Source: Prevotella sp.
Lineage (GTDB): Bacteria > Bacteroidota > Bacteroidia > Bacteroidales > Dysgonomonadaceae
Direction of reading: 5' to 3'
Assembly (NCBI GenBank): GCA_031260865.1
Contig: JAISKQ010000269.1
Coordinates: 1-9,971, forward strand
Length of the DNA: 9,971 nucleotides
Under the pieces are notes generated by a model that did no database searches, was not told the DNA's origin, and was given only the letters and a program-made list of their open reading frames with translations. Below, piece after piece: positions 1 through 6,481 of the stretch. Within the stretch, counting starts at the first letter, position 1. Each line of letters opens with the position of its first letter. Position numbers and translations under genes: made by a program.

Positions 1-70
1 CATTGCGAGGAGGAACGACGAAGCAATCCATATCAACTGTTTGGATTGCTTCGGGCAAGCCCTCGCAATG
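1..70. repeat. Short imperfect palindrome (REP/MITE-like intergenic repeat)
   Basis: The outer arms CATTGCGAGG (1-10) and CCTCGCAATG (61-70) are exact reverse complements. So are the inner arms GAAGCAATCCA (20-30) and TGGATTGCTTC (42-52). Between them the two sides no longer match (11-19 against 53-60), which leaves an internal loop, and the apical loop is about 11 nt. As RNA or single-stranded DNA this folds into one long hairpin. The arms resemble non-coding palindromic repeats scattered between genes in many Bacteroidota genomes; that resemblance is from memory. The element may begin left of the window edge. No transposase is adjacent, so mobility is only inferred. Confidence 0.7.
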
Positions 71-91
71 ACGTTGTACGGTTTTTCTGCA

Positions 92-123
92 TTTGGGTAT
101 TATATCCCATAATCATAAACTTT
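92..123 (+). promoter_or_regulatory. Weak candidate promoter for the DUF6140-like gene
   Basis: A TTTG at 92-95 is followed after 20 nt by TAAACTTT at 116-123. The spacing fits a Bacteroidota -33/-7 promoter, but the second element matches TAnnTTTG only partly. It lies 26 bp before the ATG at 150, in the AT-rich gap after the palindrome. It is the best candidate seen here, but weak. Confidence 0.25.
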
Positions 124-149
124 ATCATAACATATAAAAATTCATCATT

Positions 150-371
150 ATGCCACTATTTAGAATTACAGTAAAGTCAGCGAAATATGCGAACGGGGTT
201 CGTATAGAAAAAGGAATGTCGGTCGATGTAGTAACAAACAATTTTGCCAATCCGGTTTCGACCAACGGCGGGCAAGCGGTTATAGATGCTTTCTTGCGCA
301 TCTATGGGATAGATATTAAGAAAGCAGGCGCTTTATCGACCGCTTACTTGAATGTTGAAAAAATTGGATAA
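150..371 (+). CDS. Small conserved protein, DUF6140-like
   Basis: This encodes a complete 73-residue protein with no signal peptide and no membrane segment. The start MPLFRITVKSAKYANG, the middle VRIEKGMSVDVVT (18-30) and the end YGIDIKKAGALSTAYLNVEKIG fit my memory of a short family found almost only in Bacteroidota and named DUF6140. Its function is unknown. The sequence suggests a small compact beta-rich fold: alternating hydrophobic strands, one central helix near GGQAVIDAFLRIYG (40-53), and a C-terminal strand. The ATG at 150 gives the length I expect for the family. It is the only plus-strand gene here and stands alone, with a palindromic repeat upstream and about 1 kb of repeat-rich non-coding DNA downstream, so the context gives no clue to its role. 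It is clearly coding; the family name is a recognition, not a search result. Confidence 0.75.
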   Translation: MPLFRITVKSAKYANGVRIEKGMSVDVVTNNFANPVSTNGGQAVIDAFLRIYGIDIKKAGALSTAYLNVEKIG

Positions 372-470
372 AAGCTCAACAAGACAGGTCGTATTAGCAT
401 CCAAGTGATAGATAAAAGTCGGTAGTTACCGATTCGGGCGATGATAGCTAACTGTTAACTAAAAAGCATC

Positions 471-503
471 GGCAATTTGGTTAATTTGCCTATTATTTTG
501 TCA
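471..503 (+). terminator. Weak candidate terminator after the DUF6140-like gene
   Basis: GGCAATT (471-477) pairs with AATTTGCC (483-490) with one bulged T and a 5-nt loop. T-rich sequence follows (TATTATTTTG, then a T6 run). It lies 100 bp past the stop codon, and the stem is short and AT-rich, so this is only a candidate. Confidence 0.3.
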
Positions 504-751
504 TCCTTTTTTACAAAATTATCTAATTATATGAGTTGAAAGTTTTGAGTTTGCAATGATAGAGATAGAGTAAGTATAAAGAGCGAGTAAAAAAATCGGG
601 AAATTATTAAAAATTTAACTATTAAATCTGCATTAAATTCAAAAAAAATTATCTTATGTAAAGCAGTTACAAGTTACAAGAGTTCTAGTTTACAAGCTTG
701 CAAGTGTACAAGTTTACAAGAACGAAGAATGGCGCATAGCGATGTTACCCG

Positions 752-862
752 AAAACTGTTACTTTTGTCACCTTTTAAAGTTTTGAGCTATGAGTAGTAA
801 GTAATGAGTGTACAAGAGTTCTAGCATGCTAGTAAACTTGAAATCTTGTAAACTATTTACTG
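752..862. repeat. 111-bp direct repeat, copy A
   Basis: It matches 1083-1193 at 110 of 111 positions by eye; the single difference is C788 against T1119. The unit begins AAAACTGTTACTTTTGTCAC, which contains TACTTTTG, a match to the Bacteroidota -7 consensus TAnnTTTG. It then holds ATGAGTAGTAAGTAATGAGTG, a short frame that stops after four codons, then ACAAGAGTTCTAG, the 12-bp palindrome CTAGCATGCTAG (821-832), and an AT-rich end finishing TTTACTG. No coding potential is seen. Confidence 0.9.
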
Positions 863-966
863 AAAACTGTTACTTTTGTCACTTTTTAGAATTTTAATAA
901 ACTTGAACTCCAGTAAATTATTTACTGACTGTTTACTGAAAAGTGTTACTTTTGTCACTTTTTTTA
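832..966. repeat. Degenerate tandem duplication overlapping copy A
   Basis: Two successive units share the order TAAACTTGAA...TATTTACTG, then AAA(C/G)TGTTACTTTTGTCACTTTTT. The first runs from about 832 to 897 and the second from about 898 to 966. They differ by substitutions and by an extra ACTGTTTACTG stretch in the second unit. They show that the repeat block grew by local duplication as well as by the exact 331-bp-spaced copy. Confidence 0.6.
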
Positions 967-1082
967 ACAATTTAGCATTAGTTGTTGACTGTACACTGAA
1001 AAGGTCTTTGAAATATTGAAATAGTTACGAGTTACAAGGCAAAGAGAGGATGGGGAAAAAGAGCAATAAAGAAAAATGACTA

Positions 1083-1193
1083 AAAACTGTTACTTTTGTC
1101 ACCTTTTAAAGTTTTGAGTTATGAGTAGTAAGTAATGAGTGTACAAGAGTTCTAGCATGCTAGTAAACTTGAAATCTTGTAAACTATTTACTG
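1083..1193. repeat. 111-bp direct repeat, copy B
   Basis: This is the second copy of the segment at 752-862, with one mismatch. It includes the 12-bp palindrome again (1152-1163). The similarity ends sharply after TTTACTG: copy A continues into AAAACTGTTAC, whereas copy B continues into TTCACGGG and a hairpin cluster. The near identity of a non-coding segment points to a recent duplication or gene conversion. Confidence 0.9.
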
Positions 1194-1202
1194 TTCACGG
1201 GT

Positions 1203-1313
1203 TTGCCTGCGATGCAGGCAAGGAATTAGAGGCTGGTATTCGTTTACAGTACGCTGAGCGTACTGCCTATATAGATAGGCTCTCTAACGAGAGCGGATTT
1301 TGCTTCTATCTAT
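1203..1313. other. Cluster of four adjacent small hairpins
   Basis: Four perfect inverted repeats lie within about 90 bp. TTGCCTGC/GCAGGCAA is at 1203-1210/1214-1221 with a 3-nt loop. CAGTACGC/GCGTACTG is at 1247-1254/1258-1265 with a 3-nt loop. GCCTAT/ATAGGC is at 1265-1270/1275-1280 with a 4-nt loop. GCTCTC/GAGAGC is at 1279-1284/1289-1294 with a 4-nt loop. In addition ATAGATAG (1271-1278) could pair with CTATCTAT (1306-1313), which would enclose hairpin 4 and exclude hairpin 3. It is either a structured RNA or a mosaic of palindromic repeats; the sequence alone does not decide. It does not have the layout of a tRNA. Confidence 0.6.
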
Positions 1314-1356
1314 TCGATTGAAACAAGAAAGTCTTTGATGTAATGGAAAACAGTTA

Positions 1357-1383
1357 CGAGAGTTCTATTTTTTAGAACTCTCG
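1357..1383 (-). terminator. Candidate terminator hairpin of the U32 gene
   Basis: CGAGAGTTCTA (1357-1367) and TAGAACTCTCG (1373-1383) form a perfect 11-bp stem with a 5-nt loop. It starts 45 bp past the stop of the minus-strand U32 gene. Read on the minus strand, it is followed by TAACTGTTTTCC, a poor U-tract, so termination is uncertain. The stem sequence is a variant of the ACAAGAGTTCTAG repeat found three times to the left, so it may have come from that repeat family. Confidence 0.45.
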
Positions 1384-1428
1384 GATGGTTTACGGTTGTC
1401 TCTCCTCTCGTTAAAGCACGCAATATTT

Positions 1429-2691
1429 TTACCGATAAGCTTTTTTCTGCTCTATCTTTACCATTTTGAACAGTTTATCGGACGGACGTATTTTTTCGTT
1501 TACTTTTATTGAGAACTTTTCGCCTTTTATCGTTTTATCGACAGGCTGCAAATCAACTCTGATTTCTTCCACAATCTGGCTGACCGCGCCTGTGGTAGGT
1601 CCTGTAATGAGTATCTCATCCCCTACGCTAAGCGATTGGGTTTCCATCAGAAATTCCGCCACTCCCAGATTTGAAAAATATTTAAGCCCTTTGCCAATAT
1701 ACACTTTACGTTTGGTCGCGCCCGAACCGTAGTTGCTAGACCATTCACCTAATCTTTGTCCCAGATAATAGCCGTTCCAAAATCCCCGATTGAAGACTGA
1801 GGCAAGCCGTTCATCCCAACAAGCTATTTTCTCTTCGGTAAATGTTCCTTCACAATAAGCTTTTACAGCTTCTTTATAACATTCCACCACAGTACGCACA
1901 TATTCAGCGCCGCGCGCCCGACCTTCAATCTTGAAAACACGTACGCCGGCGTCCATCATTTTATTCATAAAGTGGATGGTTTTCAGGTCTTTGGGAGACA
2001 TGATGTATTCATTATCTATTTCCAGCTCTATGTCCGTTTCCTTATCCTTTACAATATATCCTCTACGGCATATCTGATTGCACGCGCCACGGTTGGCAGA
2101 CAAATCTTTTTCGTGGAGGCTCAGGTAACATTTACCCGATACCGCCATACATAAAGCTCCATGCGCAAACATCTCTATACGGATAAGTTCTCCGTTTGGA
2201 CCCTTTATATTCCTGTCGACAATATCTTTATAGATAGCCGCCACTTGGTCGAGGTTCAGCTCGCGCGCCAGTACGACAACATCGGCAAACTGCCCGTAGA
2301 AATTCAGCGCCTCGCTATTCGTTATATTCAGTTGCGTGGATAAATGCACCTCAACACCTATACCGCGGGCATACATCATGACAGCGACATCCGAAGCAAT
2401 AATAGCCGACAATTCGGCTTCCTTAGCCGCGTTTACAATCTTGTGCATCAGCGAAATATCATTATCATAAATAATGGTATTTACCGTCAGATAGCTTTTC
2501 AATCCTTTTTCTTTACAAATAGTGGCTATTTGTTTCAGGTCGTCAATGGTAAAATTATTTGAAGATTTGGCGCGCATATTCAATCCCTCTATACCAAAAT
2601 AGATAGAATCAGCCCCGCCTTGTATTGCTGCCGCCAGTGAGTCGTACGAGCCCACCGGCGCCATTATTTCAAAATCCGATATATTATTCAT
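1429..2691 (-). CDS. trhP: U32-family protein, TrhP (YegQ)-like tRNA hydroxylation protein
   Basis: This is a complete 420-residue cytoplasmic protein with no signal peptide. Residues 8-33 (EIMAPVGSYDSLAAAIQGGADSIYFG) are the N-terminal hallmark of the U32 family. Residues 178-212 carry the family core, with cysteines at 181 and 188 (GALCMAVSGKC) and at 204 and 208 (NRGACNQICRRGY). Family knowledge links these to an iron-sulfur cluster. KIEGRARGAEYVRTVVECYKEAV follows at 254-276, and the last 90 residues look like the small beta-barrel U32 C-terminal domain. U32 proteins are annotated as peptidases, but the TrhP branch works in prephenate-dependent 5-hydroxylation of uridine 34 in tRNA. The length and single-core layout fit TrhP better than the longer RlhA group; this choice is inference. 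The gene starts 49 bp after the secreted-protein gene upstream and probably shares its transcript. The ATG at 2691 places the U32 motif at the usual distance. Confidence 0.85.
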   Translation of the reverse strand: MNNISDFEIMAPVGSYDSLAAAIQGGADSIYFGIEGLNMRAKSSNNFTIDDLKQIATICKEKGLKSYLTVNTIIYDNDISLMHKIVNAAKEAELSAIIASDVAVMMYARGIGVEVHLSTQLNITNSEALNFYGQFADVVVLARELNLDQVAAIYKDIVDRNIKGPNGELIRIEMFAHGALCMAVSGKCYLSLHEKDLSANRGACNQICRRGYIVKDKETDIELEIDNEYIMSPKDLKTIHFMNKMMDAGVRVFKIEGRARGAEYVRTVVECYKEAVKAYCEGTFTEEKIACWDERLASVFNRGFWNGYYLGQRLGEWSSNYGSGATKRKVYIGKGLKYFSNLGVAEFLMETQSLSVGDEILITGPTTGAVSQIVEEIRVDLQPVDKTIKGEKFSIKVNEKIRPSDKLFKMVKIEQKKAYR

Positions 2692-2740
2692 TTTAATTAT
2701 TTGTTCTCAATGTAAATGCGAGAAGTAAGAACTTGACAGG

Positions 2741-3679
2741 TTACTTCGCGCTTATTATTTTGTCGCCTCTAAAATCCAGTATTCCGGCAGGATATATCCA
2801 TTGTTCCGTTTTGCCGGTTTCGCTGATTTCGGTAGGCTCTCCCCATGCCAAGCGGGTCATTTCTTTTGTCATCCCTATCCTAATCTTATTTTGCAGGATA
2901 CGGCGGAAATTATTCTGATTGTATTTCTTCGTAAGCGCGGAGGCTTCAGCGGCCGTATAGATTTTCTTTATGCCTTCTCCATTATCTAAGAGCGAATAAG
3001 GGACTGCCGTCTTTATTCCGCCCTTGCTTTGCAGTAGAAGCGATAGTTCGCCGTTTGTATGATCGATGGTCAGGTCAACGCATTTCCATGTTTGCCCGGT
3101 GGTGAATACAAGAGCTTTTCCTGTGGCTAAATCGCGGGACATTCTGAGGATGTCATCGGATATTACATATTCTCTGCCGTTTAATGCCTGCTTCTCTTTG
3201 ATAAAGAAGCCGGTAACGATGAACGGAAAGGTAAATTCCGATTCGACGTTATATTTATAATACAAGATGTCGCCGCTTGATTTTTCCTGCAATTTCAGGT
3301 AATAATCGTCCCCGTAGTTTTCCGCGTTCTTCTTAGCTTTGGGATGACTAAGAACTTCCAGCACCTGAAAATATTTGTCGGCTAAGTCTTCGTACCGTGA
3401 ATTGTAATTATTATTAGGCTTATATATGTTTTTTTCGTCATTAAGCAAATCATCATCCTTTTTGTATTTAAGGATAAAACCCGTATAACCATACGATTGG
3501 GATGATTTTTCCAGACCTTTCAGGTAGAGTTCCTGTCCGGTATATTGCTCTACATTTTTTCCTAAAAAGTTGGCGGTACTGTCGTATGGCGGTATAGTTA
3601 TCGGCTGCTTATTGTCTTTTTGAGCGAAACTTGTACTTGTAAACAAGCTTATTAAAAGCACTAAGAATATTTTCTTCAT
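2741..3679 (-). CDS. Secreted protein with BamE/SmpA-like C-terminal motif, function unknown
   Basis: This is a complete 312-residue protein. Residues 1-19 (MKKIFLVLLISLFTSTSFA) form a clear signal peptide with likely cleavage at SFA|Q. No lipobox cysteine is present, so the product is probably a soluble periplasmic or surface protein. The middle (about 30-250) is rich in Lys, Asp and Tyr and belongs to no family I recognise. The last 50 residues, FRRILQNKIRIGMTKEMTRLAWGEPTEIS followed by GKTEQWIYPAG and a closing strand ILDFRGDKIIS, have the pattern 'I-GMTKxxxxxxWGxPxxI...EQWxY' of SmpA/OmlA (BamE)-type domains. These small folds are used in outer-membrane assembly and other envelope proteins. 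The start is supported by the signal peptide and by a -7 element 23 bp upstream. It is first in a likely two-gene transcript with the U32 gene, which has no obvious functional link. It is clearly coding; the domain call is by motif only. Confidence 0.8.
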   Translation of the reverse strand: MKKIFLVLLISLFTSTSFAQKDNKQPITIPPYDSTANFLGKNVEQYTGQELYLKGLEKSSQSYGYTGFILKYKKDDDLLNDEKNIYKPNNNYNSRYEDLADKYFQVLEVLSHPKAKKNAENYGDDYYLKLQEKSSGDILYYKYNVESEFTFPFIVTGFFIKEKQALNGREYVISDDILRMSRDLATGKALVFTTGQTWKCVDLTIDHTNGELSLLLQSKGGIKTAVPYSLLDNGEGIKKIYTAAEASALTKKYNQNNFRRILQNKIRIGMTKEMTRLAWGEPTEISETGKTEQWIYPAGILDFRGDKIISAK

Positions 3680-3701
3680 TTGTTTTTGTTTTTTCGAACG
3701 T

Positions 3702-3709
3702 CAAAAGTA
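3702..3709 (-). promoter_or_regulatory. -7 element of the secreted-protein gene
   Basis: Read on the minus strand this is TACTTTTG, an exact match to TAnnTTTG of the Bacteroidota primary sigma factor. It ends 22 bp before the ATG at 3679, giving a 5' leader of roughly 15 nt. No good TTTG is seen at the -33 position. The rest of the gap (3710-3956) is AT-rich; I see neither a gene nor a clear terminator for the pspC operon in it. Confidence 0.6.
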
Positions 3710-3956
3710 CATATTATTATGATATATAAATTGACATATTAAACAAATTATTTTCTGATATGTTCAGAAACTGTTTTGAATTTTACCAAAATATATTATT
3801 ACACCTCTTTTTTCGTTCAATTCCATCGGTCGCTTTATCCGGATCGACATAATCAGCATAAATTCAGTTTCCGCTCTTACTGCTTAGACCATTAGATAAT
3901 GAATTTAATCACTATGATGATTGTTAGAACAACTAAAATAATCATGTCCGTCTATT

Positions 3957-5465
3957 TTAAAAAATATTACCAATGCAATGTGATTTCCTTACATTACGAT
4001 ACGATTTCTTTACACGATACGAATCTTTTATATCATACGATTCTCGTAATGGCTCTTCCCTTAGAACGTTCTTGTTTCGAGGCGCCGTCACTACAATCTC
4101 AAACGTTTCCAGATCCCACGGATGCGAATTATTATACCATTTCGGGTTAATTACTAATAATGAATCCGTTAAAACATAGTCCAGTTTTAAAATTTCGGAT
4201 TCCCTTTTTGCCGCGATTGCATTATCCGCGTAAGCTCTTTTATGAATCTCTACCACATAATCTGTTAATGTCGTATCTTTTTTAACCCTTATCTTAGGCA
4301 ATAAACACAACTCCCTTTCCGATTCGTTTTCTCCTTTGTATAGCATAAACGGATTGTTAGGCAGAAATTTGGCATTTTGGTATTCATCCCCCAATCTGAT
4401 ATAAAGCGAATCCGAAGCCGTATTCACAGTCAATAGTTCTTCTGATTTAGCATCCGCTTTATGTGAGTTTCCGAATTTCACCCCCGCGTTTACCAAATAA
4501 AAGACTGCTCCTAACCATACTACCAATCCAATAGTGAAATTTACCATTGTACGGGTTGTATATGGCGTGTGCCTCAACACCTTGATCATTAACACCAATA
4601 ACCCTACCGGAGGAAGTAATAAAGCCAGTATTGCCGCTATCTTTAAATTAATGGAATTGTAACCTGTGAGAATGAGATAATTATTAAATCCGAGAATTTC
4701 CGTATCGAAATGCAACCACAAGATTGATGCTATAATTCCAATTATTGTCACTAACAGAGAAACGGCGATAATACCAACAATAACAGTAATCAGTACGGAG
4801 ACAAAAGCGCTTAATCCACTCCCCCTATACTTTTTGGGAGTTTGCGCACGATCCTCAATATTCATGATGGACGGATCTGCTCCTGTCATCGATAATTTTT
4901 GTGTAAATGTCTTCGCCACAGGCATTACAGCCCACAAGATCGCATATATCAATACAACAGCTATACAGGAAGGGACTATCCTATTACCTACTACAAACAG
5001 AAAAACAAACAGCCCGGCAAACAACAAACGAATAACAGTCGTATCTACCCTGAAATAGTGGCTCAACCCGCTACATACGCCCCCTATAAATTTATTTTCG
5101 GTATCACGATATAGCTTTTTCTTGAAATAGCCACCGGTCGCATATTCTTTCGTCGAAGTATCTTCCTGACCGGCATTATATTCTTTTTCGGATTCTTCTA
5201 TGGTATCATCAAAGTCTTTGGGACTACCCATTACTTTTATAATCTCCTGCGCGTCATTTTCCGAAACGACACCCTCGGCATTTGAAATCCTCATCTGTAG
5301 CAGCTCGCTAAGACGAGCCTCTATATCCGATATTATTTCATCGCCTTCGGGATTTGCCGCGAAATGTCTTTTCAACGCCTGCAAATAATTGTTGAGTACG
5401 CGATAAGCATCCTCATCCAGATTAAACGCCAATCCTCCTATACTTACTCTAACAGTTGGTTTCAT
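3957..5465 (-). CDS. Long PspC-domain membrane protein
   Basis: This is a complete 502-residue protein and the last gene of a three-gene operon, starting 12 bp after padR. Residues 1-85 (MKPTVRVSIGGLAFNLDEDAYRVL...) form a soluble N-terminal domain nearly superimposable on the start of the short PspC protein in the same operon. Residues 115-182 are a PspC domain: KKLYRDTENKFIGGVCSGLSHYF, then a hydrophobic segment ending ILWAVMP. Three further membrane segments follow (about 219-252, 272-297 and 308-327). Residues 330-465 look like a soluble, beta-rich domain, probably outside the inner membrane. The tail has a six-residue repeat (SYDIKD, SYRVKK, SYRNVR from residue 476). In enterobacteria PspC takes part in the phage-shock response to membrane stress; a similar role here is inference. 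The usual neighbour in this phylum, a DUF2807 adhesin-like protein, is absent; residues 330-465 might take its place, but I cannot show that. Confidence 0.85.
   Translation of the reverse strand: MKPTVRVSIGGLAFNLDEDAYRVLNNYLQALKRHFAANPEGDEIISDIEARLSELLQMRISNAEGVVSENDAQEIIKVMGSPKDFDDTIEESEKEYNAGQEDTSTKEYATGGYFKKKLYRDTENKFIGGVCSGLSHYFRVDTTVIRLLFAGLFVFLFVVGNRIVPSCIAVVLIYAILWAVMPVAKTFTQKLSMTGADPSIMNIEDRAQTPKKYRGSGLSAFVSVLITVIVGIIAVSLLVTIIGIIASILWLHFDTEILGFNNYLILTGYNSINLKIAAILALLLPPVGLLVLMIKVLRHTPYTTRTMVNFTIGLVVWLGAVFYLVNAGVKFGNSHKADAKSEELLTVNTASDSLYIRLGDEYQNAKFLPNNPFMLYKGENESERELCLLPKIRVKKDTTLTDYVVEIHKRAYADNAIAAKRESEILKLDYVLTDSLLVINPKWYNNSHPWDLETFEIVVTAPRNKNVLREEPLRESYDIKDSYRVKKSYRNVRKSHCIGNIF
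3984..4040. repeat. Degenerate 18-bp tandem repeat inside the long pspC gene
   Basis: Three units end in ATACGA: 3984-4004 (21 bp), 4005-4022 (18 bp) and 4023-4040 (18 bp). They keep the reading frame and encode the six-residue repeats SYDIKD, SYRVKK and SYRNVRK near the C-terminus. The tail is strongly basic and tyrosine-rich. Confidence 0.65.
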
Positions 5466-5477
5466 AGTATCAGTATT

Positions 5478-5813
5478 TTATTTGTTTCTAATATTATCTA
5501 TAACTCTCACCAGATCCGCCCATACAATATCCAGTTCTTCAAGCACAGCCTTACCTTTGTCGGTAATGGCGTAATATTTACGAGGAGGACCTTGTGTCGA
5601 TTCTTCCCAACGGTAGCTGAGCAATCCCTGATTCTTCTGACGCGTAAGTAACGGATACATAGTACCTTCAACGACTATCATCTCCGACTCTTTCAGTTCG
5701 TTTATGATATTGGAGACATAAGCGTCCCCTTTAGACAAGATGCTAAGAATACAATATTCCAATATTCCTTTGCGCATCTGGGCTTTTATATTATCTACAT
5801 TTATAGTTTCCAT
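5478..5813 (-). CDS. PadR-family transcriptional regulator
   Basis: This is a complete 111-residue DNA-binding protein. Residues 12-85 form the PadR winged helix: MRKGILEYCILSILSKGDAY, then SNIINELKESEMIVVEGTMYPLLTRQKNQGLLSYRW, and the wing with GPPRKYYAITDKGK. The end (88-111) is one helix, as in the short PadR subfamily where it makes the dimer. PadR proteins are usually repressors that bind interrupted palindromes and often control their own operon. The gene sits 9 bp after the short pspC stop and 12 bp before the long pspC start, so all three are surely co-transcribed. The palindrome upstream of the operon (6482-6502) is its likely target. The inducer is unknown; a membrane-stress signal is a guess from the neighbours. 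Confidence 0.93.
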   Translation of the reverse strand: METINVDNIKAQMRKGILEYCILSILSKGDAYVSNIINELKESEMIVVEGTMYPLLTRQKNQGLLSYRWEESTQGPPRKYYAITDKGKAVLEELDIVWADLVRVIDNIRNK

Positions 5814-5822
5814 ATTATCGGT

Positions 5823-6401
5823 TTATTTATGTTGTGATGTGAATTTCCTTATGTTCTCGGCAGTCGGCGCGTAGCCTCTCATTTCGAGTTTCTGCGTAAC
5901 AGTCAAGGCTCTTGGCATTACTACCCAAAGAACAAGATATACTATAATAGATGTACCGGACAGAAAAGCGATAACCACGAAAAGAACCCTGATAAGCGTA
6001 ACATCTACACCAAAGTTGAGAGACAGCCCGCCACATACGCCTGCTATCTTTTTTTCATCCACATCCCTATACAATCTTTTATTGCCCTTGGTATAATCAT
6101 TGTCGGAATAATAAGAACCCGTTTCAAATTCGTGGGAAGAAGAAGTCTTTGATTCGATTTTCCCCAAATGGTCAATAACCGTTTGCACCTGCCTCATGCC
6201 CACTACCTGATTCGAATATTTCATCTCCTTCTGAAATAGTTCGGCTACACGGGCTTCAACATCTTCCATTACTTCGTGAGCTTCCTGTTTATCAGGAATC
6301 GTTTCCTCAAAGCATTTCAGATATTCATTCAATCTGGAATACGCATCATCTTCCATCGTGAAATTGATGCCTCCTATACTTACTTCTATTACCTTTTTCA
6401 T
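5823..6401 (-). CDS. Short PspC-domain membrane protein
   Basis: This is a complete 192-residue protein and the first gene of the operon. The frame is open further upstream (to an ATG at 6512), but I start it at 6401. From there it reads MKKVIEVSIGGINFTMEDDAY, which aligns with the first residues of the long PspC protein, and the longer version would cross the promoter. Residues 1-85 are the shared soluble domain. Residues 108-163 are the PspC domain: KRLYRDVDEKKIAGVCGGLSLNFGVD, then a hydrophobic stretch (136-162) ending VLWVVMP. The last 28 residues are hydrophilic. The product is probably an inner-membrane protein. The pairing with a longer PspC copy suggests the two share a partner or form a complex; this is inference. 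Confidence 0.9.
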   Translation of the reverse strand: MKKVIEVSIGGINFTMEDDAYSRLNEYLKCFEETIPDKQEAHEVMEDVEARVAELFQKEMKYSNQVVGMRQVQTVIDHLGKIESKTSSSHEFETGSYYSDNDYTKGNKRLYRDVDEKKIAGVCGGLSLNFGVDVTLIRVLFVVIAFLSGTSIIVYLVLWVVMPRALTVTQKLEMRGYAPTAENIRKFTSQHK

Positions 6402-6460
6402 ACTCTTAACCGATTTGCATTTATAACCTATTATTATTTTATACAACGTTATTTGTAATG

Positions 6461-6468
6461 CAAATATA
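6461..6468 (-). promoter_or_regulatory. -7 element of the pspC-padR-pspC operon
   Basis: On the minus strand this reads TATATTTG, an exact match to TAnnTTTG. It lies 59 bp before the chosen start at 6401, giving a leader of about 50 nt. A TTG at 6490-6492 (minus strand), 21 nt upstream, could serve as a weak -33 element and lies inside the palindrome. Confidence 0.55.
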
Positions 6469-6481
6469 TAAATAAATATAA

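Larger units (their letters stand above)
372..1428. other. Gene-free, repeat-rich intergenic region
   Basis: I see no credible gene in this stretch of over 1 kb. The short open frames in it are made of repeat sequence. The first part (about 372-660) is AT-rich and plain apart from a possible weak terminator. From about 661 it becomes a patchwork of variants of TTACAAG, of ACAAGAGTTCTAG (676-688, 812-824, 1143-1155), and of GTTACTTTTGTCAC (758-771, 869-882, 945-958, 1089-1102). It also holds a 111-bp direct repeat and a cluster of small hairpins. It separates the 3' ends of a plus-strand and a minus-strand gene, so it is a convergent spacer and no promoter is needed here. Confidence 0.8.

Noticed and set aside
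752..1193. Possible CRISPR array
   Set aside because: There are only two long units plus scattered short motifs, without regular 25-40 bp repeats or unique equal-length spacers, and no cas gene is near.
1203..1294. Possible tRNA or tRNA-like gene
   Set aside because: The stems are consecutive simple hairpins with 3-4 nt loops. There is no acceptor stem enclosing them, no anticodon loop of 7 nt and no T-loop GTTCRA pattern.
1139..1321. 60-residue plus-strand open frame
   Set aside because: It begins with GTG inside the second copy of the direct repeat and runs through the hairpin cluster. Its sequence is dictated by repeats and palindromes, and it shows no protein-like conservation pattern.
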